The notes under the pieces are model-generated. The model saw only the letters and a list, made by a program, of their open reading frames with translations, was not told the origin of the DNA and ran no database searches. From 9FT-COMBO-48-23 sp964400675 (lineage in GTDB: Bacteria > Chloroflexota > Dehalococcoidia > GIF9 > UBA5629): a stretch of 64,000 nucleotides of DNA. Each line of letters starts with the position of its first letter. Position 1 is the stretch's first letter. This document shows positions 8,206 to 16,889 of the stretch, piece after piece. The stretch lies in assembly GCA_964400675.1 (NCBI GenBank), contig CAYNVO010000008.1, positions 69,132-133,131 on the forward strand, in the 5' to 3' direction. Position numbers and translations under genes: made by a program.

Positions 8206-9627
8206 GTGGAAGAAAAAGCCAAGCCAAAGCTCGATTTAAATAGATTGGATATGCCCCGCCAGACTCCGAAGGCCAGGGCGAAAAACTTCAATGAGGTAGC
8301 CCTGGGCTATACTCGCGATATGGCACTTCAGGAAGCTAACCGCTGCATTCAGTGTCCCAAACGTCCCTGCGTAGCCGGCTGCCCGGTGAATGTCGACATC
8401 CCTGAATTCATAAAGGCATTGCGAGACAAAGATATGCCTGAAGCAGTGCGTATACTCAAAGGCAAAAACGCTTTGCCAGGCATATGCGGACGGGTCTGCC
8501 CGCAGGAAACACAGTGCGAGGAGGTATGCACACTATCCAAGAAAAGTGCGCCAATTGCAATCGGCAGACTGGAAAGATATGTGGCTGACTGGGAACGGGA
8601 ACATAGCACAGAGCTGCCTCCATCTCCCAATCAACAACCACCTACAGGCAAGAAAGTGGCAGTAATCGGCTCAGGCCCTGCAGGATTGACCTGCGCCGCT
8701 GACCTGGCTAAATTCGGACATAAAGTGACTATATTCGAGGCACTGCATACCGCCGGCGGAGTACTGATGTACGGCATACCTGAGTTCAGGATGCCTAAAG
8801 CCATTGTCCAGGGTGAGGTGGATTATGTCAGGTCATTGGGGGTAGAAATCAGGCTTGACTCGGTGATGGGCAAACTGGCTACTGTGGATGAGCTGCTGGA
8901 GGGCAAATACGATGCCGTATTCCTGGGCACCGGTGCCGGGTTACCTATGTTCATGAACATACCCGGTGAGAACCTGAACGGTGTTTATTCAGCCAACGAG
9001 TTCCTTACCCGGGTGAACCTGATGAAAGCTTACCTCTTCCCCGAGTACGATACCCCGATAAAGGTCGGGAAAAAGGTAGCCGTCATCGGAGGGGGCAATG
9101 TGGCTATGGACGCAGCCCGCTGCGCTCTAAGACTTGGCGCTGATGAAGTTTATATCATATACAGACGCTCTCGAGTTGAAATGCCGGCTCGACATGAGGA
9201 AGTGGAAAATGCCGAAGAAGAGGGAATTATCTTTAAGCTGCTTACCAATCCTAAACGCTTTATAGGCAACGACCAGGGCTGGATAACCGCCGTCGAATGC
9301 TATGAAATGGAACTGGGCGAGCCGGACGCCAGCGGCAGACGCCGCCCCATAATCAAGGAGAGCAGCGAGTTCACCATCGACGTCGATGTCGCCATCGTGG
9401 CACTGGGAACTACTCCCAACCCACTGATTTCATCAACCACAAAAGGGCTGGAAACGAAGCAAAACGGCACTGTGATAGCCGATGAAGAAAGCGGCAAGAC
9501 GGTAAAGGACAAAGTCTGGGCGGGTGGTGATATAGTCACCGGCGCCGCCACCGTCATCAGCGCTATGGGCGCCGGCAAGCGCGCCGCCGCCTCAATAGAT
9601 ACCTATTTAAAAAGCACCAAACCATAA
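8206..9627 (+). CDS. NfnB/GltD-like NADPH-dependent oxidoreductase (glutamate synthase small-chain family)
   Basis: This 473-residue protein is the large NfnB (SudA, homotetrameric GltA-like) subunit. It has an N-terminal Cys-rich [4Fe-4S] domain (CIQCPKRPCVAGCPV and CGRVCPQETQCEEVC), an FAD-binding motif GSGPAGLTCAADLA (about 155), and an NADPH motif GGGNVAMDAARCALRLG (about 300). It starts with GTG at 8206. No glutamate synthase large subunit is near, and the NfnA-like gene precedes it. A role in reversible flavin-based bifurcation between NADPH, NADH and ferredoxin is therefore more likely than glutamate synthesis; this is inference from family and context. Confidence 0.9.
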   Translation: MEEKAKPKLDLNRLDMPRQTPKARAKNFNEVALGYTRDMALQEANRCIQCPKRPCVAGCPVNVDIPEFIKALRDKDMPEAVRILKGKNALPGICGRVCPQETQCEEVCTLSKKSAPIAIGRLERYVADWEREHSTELPPSPNQQPPTGKKVAVIGSGPAGLTCAADLAKFGHKVTIFEALHTAGGVLMYGIPEFRMPKAIVQGEVDYVRSLGVEIRLDSVMGKLATVDELLEGKYDAVFLGTGAGLPMFMNIPGENLNGVYSANEFLTRVNLMKAYLFPEYDTPIKVGKKVAVIGGGNVAMDAARCALRLGADEVYIIYRRSRVEMPARHEEVENAEEEGIIFKLLTNPKRFIGNDQGWITAVECYEMELGEPDASGRRRPIIKESSEFTIDVDVAIVALGTTPNPLISSTTKGLETKQNGTVIADEESGKTVKDKVWAGGDIVTGAATVISAMGAGKRAAASIDTYLKSTKP

Positions 9628-9633
9628 ACACCC

Positions 9634-9671
9634 AATTCCAAATATTTCGGTTTGGAATTTGTCTAGGTTTT
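9634..9671 (+). terminator. Rho-independent terminator after nfnB-like gene
   Basis: A 9-bp stem (AATTCCAAA at 9634-9642 with TTTGGAATT at 9651-9659) with an 8-base loop lies 7 bases after the stop codon. It is followed by a T-rich stretch (TTTGTCTAGGTTTTT). It would close the formate dehydrogenase/Nfn operon. Confidence 0.65.
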
Positions 9672-9943
9672 TCCCTGCGAAGATTTAGCCGTTGACCGTG
9701 CCCCTTTAGGATCGCTAGGGCAAGACCAAAGCCTCGCCGCTACATGTTACACACCCACAACGGGTGCTCCATCACAATTAGCCCTACCACAGAAGGGCGA
9801 CGTGACAACCTCACATTTTCTTTGTCATCCTGAAGGAGCAGAGCAACTGAAGGATCTTACCCAAACTGAATTCCATGACCGCCCTATGAGATTCTTCGCT
9901 TCGCTCAGAATGACAAAGGCGAAGGACTCGCAACGACAGATTT
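9672..9943. repeat. Intergenic region with palindromic dispersed repeat
   Basis: No gene is convincing here. Arms TTTGTCATCCTGA (9821-9833) and TCAGAATGACAAA (9905-9917) are inverted copies with one mismatch, enclosing GAAGGATCT and AGATTCTTCGCTTCGCTCAG. This is the same repeat family as at 16704-16740 (GTCATTCTGA, then GAAGTGAAGGGGAAGAATC). The adjacent GAAGGACTCGCAACGACAG (from 9922) matches a second family at 16781-16799. A smaller hairpin (GCCCT/AGGGC, 9781-9797) lies upstream. These look like short mobile or REP-like elements sitting between convergent genes. Confidence 0.6.
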
Positions 9944-12900
9944 CTAGGATTTCGAATTTTGGATTTTGGATTTGGCGGTGCCTTTCCGTCGAGACCTGGT
10001 CAACAGGCGATTTATCTCAGCACCCAATTTCTTAACATCAAACGGCTTGGTAATACATGGGACTCCTGTCCTGGCAAGAATGGCTTCGGTATCCACCCCC
10101 ATCACGTCACCTGTTATGAACACCACCCGTTTCGCCATGGATGGCTCTATCTCCTTAATACGCTCATACAACTCGCTGCCGCTAATTTCGGGCAATTTCA
10201 TGTCCAGCAGTATAAGGTTATAATTATTGCTCTTAATCCGTTTCAAGGTGTCCTTGCCACTGTCCGTGGTCTCCACCTCATGCCCCACCTCAGTAAGAAC
10301 CTGGCTTAACAACTGCCTCACCACCGGCTCATCATCCACCACCAGTATTTTGCCTTTAGCTGTTTTCTCCGCTTTGCGCGCCGGCTTAGCCTGTCTGGGA
10401 CGTTTCTCTTCAGTGACTACGGGCAACTCCACGATAAAAGTAGCCCCCTTGCCCATCTGGCTTTCAGCCCATATCCTGCCACCATGCTCGTTTACTATCC
10501 CATGGCAGATGCTCAAACCAAGCCCGGTCCCCTCACCCACCCCCTTGGTAGTAAAGAAGGGGTCGAATATCCTCTCCAGGTTTTCCTCAGCTATGCCCGG
10601 GCCATCGTCTTTAAAAGATACCCGGATGGTATTATCAATGCGCTCTGTCTTAATTATGAGTTTTCCTTTCCTATGTGCTGACCTCATCTCCATCTCGGCG
10701 TTTATAATCAAATTAAGGAACACCTGCTGAAGCTGACCGGCATCGGCGACAGTCACAGGTATGTCAGGAGCCAGCCTGGCCGTGACCTTTATATTGCCGG
10801 TCTCCAGCTCATAAGCACGCAGACGTAAGACAATCTCGATAATCTGGTTAACATCCACAACCGTACGCTCCGGCCTAGTCTGGCGGGCAAAAGTGAGCAG
10901 CCCTCTTACGACATCAGCCACCCGTTTGCCTCCCTCATAGATAATCTTCAAATCATTCTTTATATGTTCGGGCACATCCTCATACATCAACAACTCGGCA
11001 TAACCGATAACACCGGTAAGGGGGTTATTTATCTCATGGGCGATGCCGGCAGCTAATTCGCCTACGGAAGCCAGACGGCTGGCAAGCTGTGCCTTTTGCT
11101 CCATCCCCCTCCTCTCTTCTTCAGCCTTCTTCCGTTCGGCGATATCCCGCATAACGCCCAGGATACCGATGGGCCGACCATCCGGCTCACGTATAAAGCT
11201 CATCTTCAGTTCAGCCCATAAGAGGGAACCATCACGGCGAATAAATTTTATTTCCAATGTCCTCGACCTGCCCGGGTCCGGTGGCGCAACATTTGCCCGA
11301 GCCATTTCCTCAGCAAAAACATCCAGGGCTAGTTTCTGCGAAGATGGCGTAAGCAGTTGCTCAAATGACATGGACATAATCTCTTCAGCGGTGCGGTCTA
11401 CGAGATATTTAGCAGACGGGCTTATATAGGTAAACCGCAAGTTCATATCAGTGGAGAAGATAACGTCTCTTACGTTCTCAGCCAGCAGTCGATATCGCGC
11501 CTCGCTCGCCCGCAGCGACTCCTCAGCTCGCTTGCGCTCTGTGATATCCCGAACGAATACAAACAATCGTTCGCCATCAACTTGCAAATAGTTGACACTA
11601 ATCTCAACGTCAACTATTTCGCCATCCTTGCGGCGATGGCAGCTCTCAAAACGGTCGGAGCCAGTCTCCCTTATCTTCTGGATGCGTTTGGCTGTTTCCT
11701 CTGGTTTCTCTATTGCTTCGATATCTGTGATTACCATATTCAGAAGCTCATCGTGGCTGTAGCCTATCAAACTGCAGTAGGCCTCGTTCACATCTAAAAA
11801 GCGCCCCTGCATATCCGTCTGCCAAAAACCATCTACTGTGGTACGGATGATAGCCCGGTACTCCTGTTCCCTGGCTTTTCGCTCGGTGATGTCACGGATA
11901 AATACAAACTCACGCCCATCATCAGTTGGCAGATAGTTAATACTGACCTCAACGTCAATAATGCTGCCATCTTTGCGCCGGTGACGTGTTTCAAAGCGGT
12001 TCTGGCGTATTTCTTTGATTTCTCGGAAGCGTTCCGTTATCTCCTCCGGCGTCATCATGGCTTCGATGTCCACAATTGACATATTTAGAAGTTCGTCACG
12101 GCTATACCCTATTAAATTGCAGTAGGAGTCGTTTACATCTAATAAGTGCTCCTGCATATCTGCCACCATGTAACCATCTATAGCGGTGCGGATAATAGTC
12201 TGGTACTTCTCCTCAGCCTGCTTGCTCTCGGTGATATCCCGATATACTACCTGGAATCTTTGCTCACCATCCCACAACACCTCTCCACGTGACACAGCCA
12301 GATTTCGAACCTGACCGCCCTGGCGCACAATGCTGACCTCATAATTGGGTGAGACAAACTCTCCCCGTTTTCTCTTCTCTACTCGTTCCCTGTGCTCAGC
12401 GTAGCTCTCGGGCGTATAAAGTTGCTTTCTAGACACAGCTTCCAGAGCCTTGAGGCTTCCGTAGCCGCATATACTCAGTAAAGCCCGGTTGACGTAAAGC
12501 GTCTTTCCATCCTCGCTGGCAATTCGTATTCCCAGAGGCGAGTTTTCTATTGAGTCACGGAAGTTCTGCTCCGAGAGGCGAAGGGATTCTTCAGCTTCCT
12601 TACGATCGGTTATGTCACGAACCACGGCTTGAATTGCCGGCTTGCCCTGGTAAACTAAAGGGGCTGCCCTTGCCTCAACATCAATCACCGTGCCATCAAG
12701 CCTCAGAAACTTTTCTTCCACAGCGAGGGCTATGGTTCCTGTTTCCATCGACTTTTTCATTCTCTGGGCGACAATTTCACGATAGTCCGGGTGGATGAAG
12801 TCCATTACAGGTTTTCCTATGACCTGGTCAGGACTCGAGGCACCATACAACTTCAGTCCGGCACTATTTACGAAGACATGCCTGCCTTCAACAGCTACAA

Positions 12901-14521
12901 AAATGGCTTCAGGAGATAGCTCCACCAGAGAGCGGTACCGATCCTCGCTCTCTCTCAGGACTTCCTCCGCCCGCTTGCGCTCGGTGACATCACTGAGTAT
13001 CGTCTGGATGAACTCTTTATCCCCAATATTGGTTAGTCTGGAAGTCATAACAGCATCGTAAGTAGTGCCATCTTTGCGCCTGAATCGCATCGGGTAGTCG
13101 ACAACACTACCATGTCGCCTGATTTCCTGCAGTAATACCTCTCTGTCCGCCTTATCAACGTATGTATCAGCCAGATTAATCCTGCTGAACTCCTCAGACG
13201 AGTAGCCAGTAATGTTTTCCATAGCCTTATTCATGGTTATCACCTTACCATCTATCGAGGAAAAACCGATTCCAAACGGCGCGTTATCGAATAGATGGCG
13301 GTACCACTGCTCGCTCTCTTCCAGCGCCTGCTCAAGCTTTCTGCGCTCGGTGATGTCCTTAACATAAACACAAAGGCCATCACGCGTGGGGTAAGCGCTG
13401 ATGTCAAAAACATAGTCTCTGCCACCGATATAATACTCGTTGACGAAATGCTGCGGCTCCTTCGTCGCCAGCACACTTCGGTACACGCTTTCGGCTCTTA
13501 TCGTGGCTTCGTCATCCGAGAAAATATCGGGCATGTGCTTCCCCAGCGCCTCTTCAGCCGGGATTCCGGTGAGTTCTTCACTAGCCCTGTTCCAATACGT
13601 GTACCGCAGCTTGTTGTCCATGGCAAAGAAGACGTCCGTGATGCTTTCGGCAAGTTCCCTGTATCTCGACTCACTTTGTTTTAGGGTCTCCTCCATCTCC
13701 CTCCACTGGGTGACATCATTCACCATATACAGAAGAGCAGGTTTACCTTCCCAGGTGAACGCAGAGTCGGAGAATTCCACCCACCTGACATTTCCATTTT
13801 TGCCTAGAATCCTGAGAGGTTTCCCATGGTTAGACCAGTCGCCTTTCAACCGCATAGAATAGTTCTCCACCGCTATCTGACGGTCATCTGGATGTACAAA
13901 CTCCAGGAATGGCTTGGAGGTCAGCTCTTCTTGAGAATAACCGGTAATCTCCACAGCCTTGGGGTTGCTGTACTTGGACACGTTATCCTGAATCACCACA
14001 ATGATTTCATTGGCATTTTCCACCAGCTCCCGATATCTAACTTCCGAGGCTTGTAGTGCCTCCTCTACCCGCTTGCGCTCGGTGATGTCCGTATCAAAGA
14101 CAAGAGCGGCAGGTCTCTCTTCCCAGTTAACTAAGGCAACAGTCCTCTCCAACCACTTGATATTACCCGCTTTGTCAATGATTCTGAAGGCATAAGCCTG
14201 GGGAAGGCTTTCACCCTTTAATCTTCGGGCATGGTAGTCAATCACCATAGCTCGATCATCAGGATAGATAATATCCGCAGGCGATATAGAGTTCAGTTCT
14301 TCAATCGTGTAGCCTGTGAGTTCCGTGAGCTTGGGGTTAGCAAACTTGATTTTGCCGTCATGGGCCACAGCGATTATCTCAGCCGCATTTTCCAGCAGCA
14401 GGCGATACCTATCTTCAGCCTTCTTGCTCTCCGCTGCTGAGGCTTCCAGTTCGGCAATCTTCTGGCGCAATTTCTCCAGTTCAGTGATGAGCTGCCCGGT
14501 GTCCCTATCCGCGTCTTTCAT
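9944..14521 (-). CDS. Hybrid sensor histidine kinase with nine PAS domains and C-terminal receiver
   Basis: This 1525-residue protein has no clear signal peptide or membrane segment and is probably cytoplasmic. An N-terminal coiled coil is followed by nine PAS/PAC units, each opening with a variant of SExRYRxLxEN and closing with DITERK. Then come HisKA (ASVGELAAGIAHEINNPL, phospho-acceptor His), HATPase_c (NLIINAEMEM, DDGPGIAEENLERIFDPF, GTGLGLSI), and a receiver domain (VVDDEP, phosphorylated Asp in LILLDMKLP, Lys in TKPFD). PAS units 7 and 8 are close copies (both contain IGYSxDELLNM and CHRRKDG or RHRRKDG). The ATG has an AAAGGAGGT ribosome site. It is transcribed away from trpB2. The ligands are unknown; redox or oxygen sensing would be typical of PAS. 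No separate output regulator is adjacent. Confidence 0.93.
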   Translation of the reverse strand: MKDADRDTGQLITELEKLRQKIAELEASAAESKKAEDRYRLLLENAAEIIAVAHDGKIKFANPKLTELTGYTIEELNSISPADIIYPDDRAMVIDYHARRLKGESLPQAYAFRIIDKAGNIKWLERTVALVNWEERPAALVFDTDITERKRVEEALQASEVRYRELVENANEIIVVIQDNVSKYSNPKAVEITGYSQEELTSKPFLEFVHPDDRQIAVENYSMRLKGDWSNHGKPLRILGKNGNVRWVEFSDSAFTWEGKPALLYMVNDVTQWREMEETLKQSESRYRELAESITDVFFAMDNKLRYTYWNRASEELTGIPAEEALGKHMPDIFSDDEATIRAESVYRSVLATKEPQHFVNEYYIGGRDYVFDISAYPTRDGLCVYVKDITERRKLEQALEESEQWYRHLFDNAPFGIGFSSIDGKVITMNKAMENITGYSSEEFSRINLADTYVDKADREVLLQEIRRHGSVVDYPMRFRRKDGTTYDAVMTSRLTNIGDKEFIQTILSDVTERKRAEEVLRESEDRYRSLVELSPEAIFVAVEGRHVFVNSAGLKLYGASSPDQVIGKPVMDFIHPDYREIVAQRMKKSMETGTIALAVEEKFLRLDGTVIDVEARAAPLVYQGKPAIQAVVRDITDRKEAEESLRLSEQNFRDSIENSPLGIRIASEDGKTLYVNRALLSICGYGSLKALEAVSRKQLYTPESYAEHRERVEKRKRGEFVSPNYEVSIVRQGGQVRNLAVSRGEVLWDGEQRFQVVYRDITESKQAEEKYQTIIRTAIDGYMVADMQEHLLDVNDSYCNLIGYSRDELLNMSIVDIEAMMTPEEITERFREIKEIRQNRFETRHRRKDGSIIDVEVSINYLPTDDGREFVFIRDITERKAREQEYRAIIRTTVDGFWQTDMQGRFLDVNEAYCSLIGYSHDELLNMVITDIEAIEKPEETAKRIQKIRETGSDRFESCHRRKDGEIVDVEISVNYLQVDGERLFVFVRDITERKRAEESLRASEARYRLLAENVRDVIFSTDMNLRFTYISPSAKYLVDRTAEEIMSMSFEQLLTPSSQKLALDVFAEEMARANVAPPDPGRSRTLEIKFIRRDGSLLWAELKMSFIREPDGRPIGILGVMRDIAERKKAEEERRGMEQKAQLASRLASVGELAAGIAHEINNPLTGVIGYAELLMYEDVPEHIKNDLKIIYEGGKRVADVVRGLLTFARQTRPERTVVDVNQIIEIVLRLRAYELETGNIKVTARLAPDIPVTVADAGQLQQVFLNLIINAEMEMRSAHRKGKLIIKTERIDNTIRVSFKDDGPGIAEENLERIFDPFFTTKGVGEGTGLGLSICHGIVNEHGGRIWAESQMGKGATFIVELPVVTEEKRPRQAKPARKAEKTAKGKILVVDDEPVVRQLLSQVLTEVGHEVETTDSGKDTLKRIKSNNYNLILLDMKLPEISGSELYERIKEIEPSMAKRVVFITGDVMGVDTEAILARTGVPCITKPFDVKKLGAEINRLLTRSRRKGTAKSKIQNSKS

Positions 14522-14611
14522 CTCCCACCTCCTTTGAATGGACTGGCTCTACGTGGGGTTACAAAAGGAAACCATTTTGCCTGCCCCCTTTCTACTATCT
14601 TCCGCTGAATA

Positions 14612-14648
14612 TGTCAAGTCAATGAGTCCACTCATGCAAAACTTGACA
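14612..14648. promoter_or_regulatory. Nested palindrome between kinase and trpB2 (candidate operator)
   Basis: An outer inverted repeat TGTCAAGT (14612-14619) / ACTTGACA (14641-14648) encloses an inner palindrome ATGAGT-cc-ACTCAT (14622-14635). The right outer arm contains the TTGACA -35 box of the T-box promoter, so a protein bound here would compete with RNA polymerase. The element sits in the divergent promoter region of the sensor kinase and the trpB2 leader. A role as operator is inference. Confidence 0.4.
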
Positions 14649-14670
14649 AGTCTGAAAAAGGTGGTAAAAT
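14643..14670 (+). promoter_or_regulatory. Sigma-70 promoter of the trpB2 T-box leader
   Basis: A perfect -35 TTGACA (14643-14648) and -10 TAAAAT (14665-14670) are 16 bases apart. They lie directly upstream of the T-box leader, placing the start of transcription near 14677. Confidence 0.7.
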
Positions 14671-14676
14671 GAATGT

Positions 14677-14970
14677 CTAATTGAATACGGCAAAGGCTGT
14701 GAACAGGACTAGTAAGCCTTTAGGCGAAGCTACAGAGAGTCAGGAGAGGTGAAAGCTGACGCTGGCGCAGAGGCTGAATGGACTTGGGAGCCGCAAACCG
14801 AAAGTTTAGTGTAACTAATACAAGTAGGCTTTGACGCAAAGGGAAGCGTTATCACAACCCGGGGTATCGCTCTAACTGATAGGGCTATACCTGAAGGAGA
14901 TGGTCGAAAGACCAAAAAGGGTGGCACCGCGAAAGTTAAGCCTCTCGCCCCTTAGGCGAGAGGCATTTTG
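14677..14970 (+). ncRNA. T-box riboswitch, Trp specifier, upstream of trpB2
   Basis: The leader contains the T-box consensus core AGGGTGGCACCGCG (14918-14931) followed by a strong terminator. In the stem I region the sequence GAATGGA (14776-14782) has the GAA-NNN-A form of a specifier loop, giving TGG (14779-14781), a tryptophan codon. Uncharged tRNA-Trp should stabilise the antiterminator and switch on the downstream gene. This fits trpB2, which makes Trp. The exact stem I pairing was not modelled; the specifier call is by pattern and by the downstream gene. Confidence 0.9.
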
Positions 14971-14975
14971 TTTTT
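14941..14975 (+). terminator. T-box-controlled intrinsic terminator
   Basis: A perfect 9-bp stem CCTCTCGCC (14941-14949) / GGCGAGAGG (14955-14963) with a 5-base loop is followed by CATTTTGTTTTT. It lies directly after the T-box core, in the position of the competing terminator of T-box leaders. Confidence 0.88.
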
Positions 14976-15003
14976 ATAAAGAGCTTTCGAAGGAGGTAAA
15001 GGC

Positions 15004-15033
15004 ATGACAACAATATTTTGGATGTGGCCCTAG
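15004..15033 (+). CDS. Tryptophan-containing leader peptide MTTIFWMWP
   Basis: A 9-codon ORF (ATG at 15004, TAG at 15031-15033) encodes MTTIFWMWP, with two Trp codons among nine. It has an unusually strong ribosome site, AAGGAGGT (14990-14997), 6 bases upstream. It lies after the T-box terminator and 66 bases before trpB2. A short hairpin (TGGCC/GGCCA, 15024-15038) covers its last codons and stop. By analogy with the B. subtilis at (rtpA) operon, where a T-box precedes a Trp-rich leader peptide, it could give a second, translational, readout of tRNA-Trp charging. That role is inferred; the ORF, codons and ribosome site are seen directly. Confidence 0.7.
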   Translation: MTTIFWMWP

Positions 15034-15099
15034 TGGCCAAGAACAAGCTTAATAAGCCTAAACGCATTTTTCAGTTCAAAAACTAAAAAGGAGGGGAAA

Positions 15100-16467
15100 A
15101 TGAAACAAACCAAATTCATCTTAACCGAAAAGGAGATGCCTACGTCATGGTACAACATCCTGGCCGACCTGCCCAAGCCATTGCCGCCGTTACTGCATCC
15201 GGGCACTAAGGAGCCTACCATCCTGCCTCCGCCGTTGTTTGCTTCGGCCTTAAGAGACCAGGAATTCAGCCAGGAGCGCTACATCGAGATTCCTGAAGAA
15301 GTGCAAGATATTTACCGCACGTGGAGACCGACCGCATTACATCGGGCGTATCGGCTTGAGAAAGCTCTGGACACCCCGGCAAAGATTTTCTACAAGTATG
15401 AGGGAACAAGCCAAGCTGGCAGCCACAAGCCTAACACCGCCGTGGCTCAAGCTTACTATGCCAAACAAGATGGGATCAAGCGAATCGCTACCGAGACCGG
15501 CGCCGGCCAGTGGGGCAGCGCCCTGTCAATGGGCTGCATGTTCTTCGGCATCGAGTTAAAGGTGTACATGGTCAAGGTGAGCTACAATCAGAAGCCGTAC
15601 CGCCGCATGCTGATGGAAACCTGGGGAGCCAAGTGTGTGCCCAGCCCCAGCCAGGATACCGAAATAGGGCGCAAGATTTTAGCCGAAGACCCCGATTCAC
15701 CCGGCAGCCTGGGCATCGCCATCAGCGAGGCGATAGAGGATGCTTTTGGCCGCGATGACACCTACTACTCCATAGGTAGTGTCATCAACTGCGTCTTGCT
15801 TCATCAAACCATAAACGGCCTGGAAGCCAAGAAGGCGATGGAGAAGGCTGACGCCTACCCTGATATCATCGTCGGCTGTATCGGCGGCGGCAGCAATTTC
15901 GCCGGGCTGTATTTACCCTTCGTCAAGGATAAAATCGAGGGCAAAAAGCCGAATCTGCGCATTATCAATGTCGAGCCGACAGCCTGCCCCAGCATGACTA
16001 AGGGGCCCTACACCTGGGACTACGGAGACATCGCGGGGATGGCACCGATAGTAAAAATGAATACTCTTGGGCATACCTTCGTCCCACCAAAGATCCATGC
16101 CGGCGGGCTCCGTTACCATGGCATGGCACCGATAATCTGCCACCTTCATCAACTCGGCTTTGTCGAAGCCAAAGCAGTGCCCCAGGTGGCAGCTTTCCAG
16201 GCTGGCGTGCAGTTTGCGCGAACCGAGGGCATCGTCTCAGCTCCAGAGCCAAACCATGCCATTAAGGTGGTCATAGATGAGGCTTTAGCGTGTAAAGAAT
16301 CGGGTGAAAGTAAGACCATCCTGTTAGCTCATAGCGGACATGGACACTTTGACCTGGCAGCTTATGACGAATACCTATCAGGAAAACTCCAGGACTACGA
16401 CTATCCAGAAGAAAAAGTTAAGGAAGCCCTGACGCACCTGCCCAAGGTAGATTACGTAGAGGCATAA
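15100..16467 (+). CDS. trpB2: Tryptophan synthase beta-like protein, TrpB2 type
   Basis: This 455-residue PLP enzyme converts indole and L-serine to tryptophan. The length and the motifs RPTALHRAYRLEKAL, GSHKPNTA (catalytic Lys), ETGAGQWGSALSMG and the glycine loop GCIGGGSNFAG mark the TrpB2 group rather than the shorter TrpB1 that pairs with TrpA. No trpA is adjacent, so indole salvage is a plausible role. The ATG has an AAGGAGGGG ribosome site. Upstream lie a Trp-specific T-box and a Trp-containing leader peptide, which strongly support tryptophan control. A weak hairpin (AGTT/AACT extended by T/A pairs, about 15066-15088) directly precedes the ribosome site. Confidence 0.95.
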   Translation: MKQTKFILTEKEMPTSWYNILADLPKPLPPLLHPGTKEPTILPPPLFASALRDQEFSQERYIEIPEEVQDIYRTWRPTALHRAYRLEKALDTPAKIFYKYEGTSQAGSHKPNTAVAQAYYAKQDGIKRIATETGAGQWGSALSMGCMFFGIELKVYMVKVSYNQKPYRRMLMETWGAKCVPSPSQDTEIGRKILAEDPDSPGSLGIAISEAIEDAFGRDDTYYSIGSVINCVLLHQTINGLEAKKAMEKADAYPDIIVGCIGGGSNFAGLYLPFVKDKIEGKKPNLRIINVEPTACPSMTKGPYTWDYGDIAGMAPIVKMNTLGHTFVPPKIHAGGLRYHGMAPIICHLHQLGFVEAKAVPQVAAFQAGVQFARTEGIVSAPEPNHAIKVVIDEALACKESGESKTILLAHSGHGHFDLAAYDEYLSGKLQDYDYPEEKVKEALTHLPKVDYVEA

Positions 16468-16493
16468 TCCACATATATAGAGTGTTTGTTTTT

Positions 16494-16569
16494 CATCCTC
16501 ACCCAAACCCTCTTCCTTGCCTGTCCTGAGCGTAGTCGAAGGGATAGGAGAGGGTTTGGGGTGAGGGTG
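16494..16569. repeat. Long inverted repeat, first element of a 422-base repeat cluster
   Basis: Left arm 16494-16516 (CATCCTCACCCAAACCCTCT...) and right arm 16547-16569 (...AGAGGGTTTGGGGTGAGGG) are near-perfect inverted copies. The centre holds CCTGTCCTGAGCGTAGTCG and AAGGG, a motif I recognise as a widespread bacterial dispersed repeat. It follows trpB2 by 26 bases and could end transcription in either direction, but its length and family suggest a non-autonomous repeat element. Confidence 0.7.
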
Positions 16570-16889
16570 AAAACTGAAATCCCAAACAAATCTAAATATC
16601 TAAACTCGAAATTTAGATTCGAGATTGTCATGCTTCGCTCACTGGCAATCCTCCCTGTCATCGCGAGGAGCGATAGCGACGTGGCGATCTCACTCTACGT
16701 CCTGTCATTCTGACCCTGAACGAAGTGAAGGGGAAGAATCTCATGTCTTACCTGCCACCGAGATTGCTATGCCCTTCAACGGAAGGACTCGCAATGATAG
16801 AACTTGGAGGATTTGAATTTTGATATTGTTTAGGACTGGGTAAATTGGGATTTGTAGTTTTTTGGCGGGAATCTGATAATGGTGGCAGA
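16570..16889. repeat. Gene-free stretch with further dispersed repeats
   Basis: Two other repeat families lie here. GTCATCGCGAGGAGCGATAG (from 16657, continuing to the GCGATCTC at 16691) is the well-known GTCATTGCGAGGAGCG-type repeat; an inverted fragment ACTCGCAATGAT lies at 16787-16798. CATTCTGACCCTGAACGAAG and GAAGAATC (16705-16740) belong to the family also seen at 9821-9917, in the opposite orientation. No coding region is supported. The stretch separates trpB2 from the convergent metallo-hydrolase gene. Confidence 0.6.
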
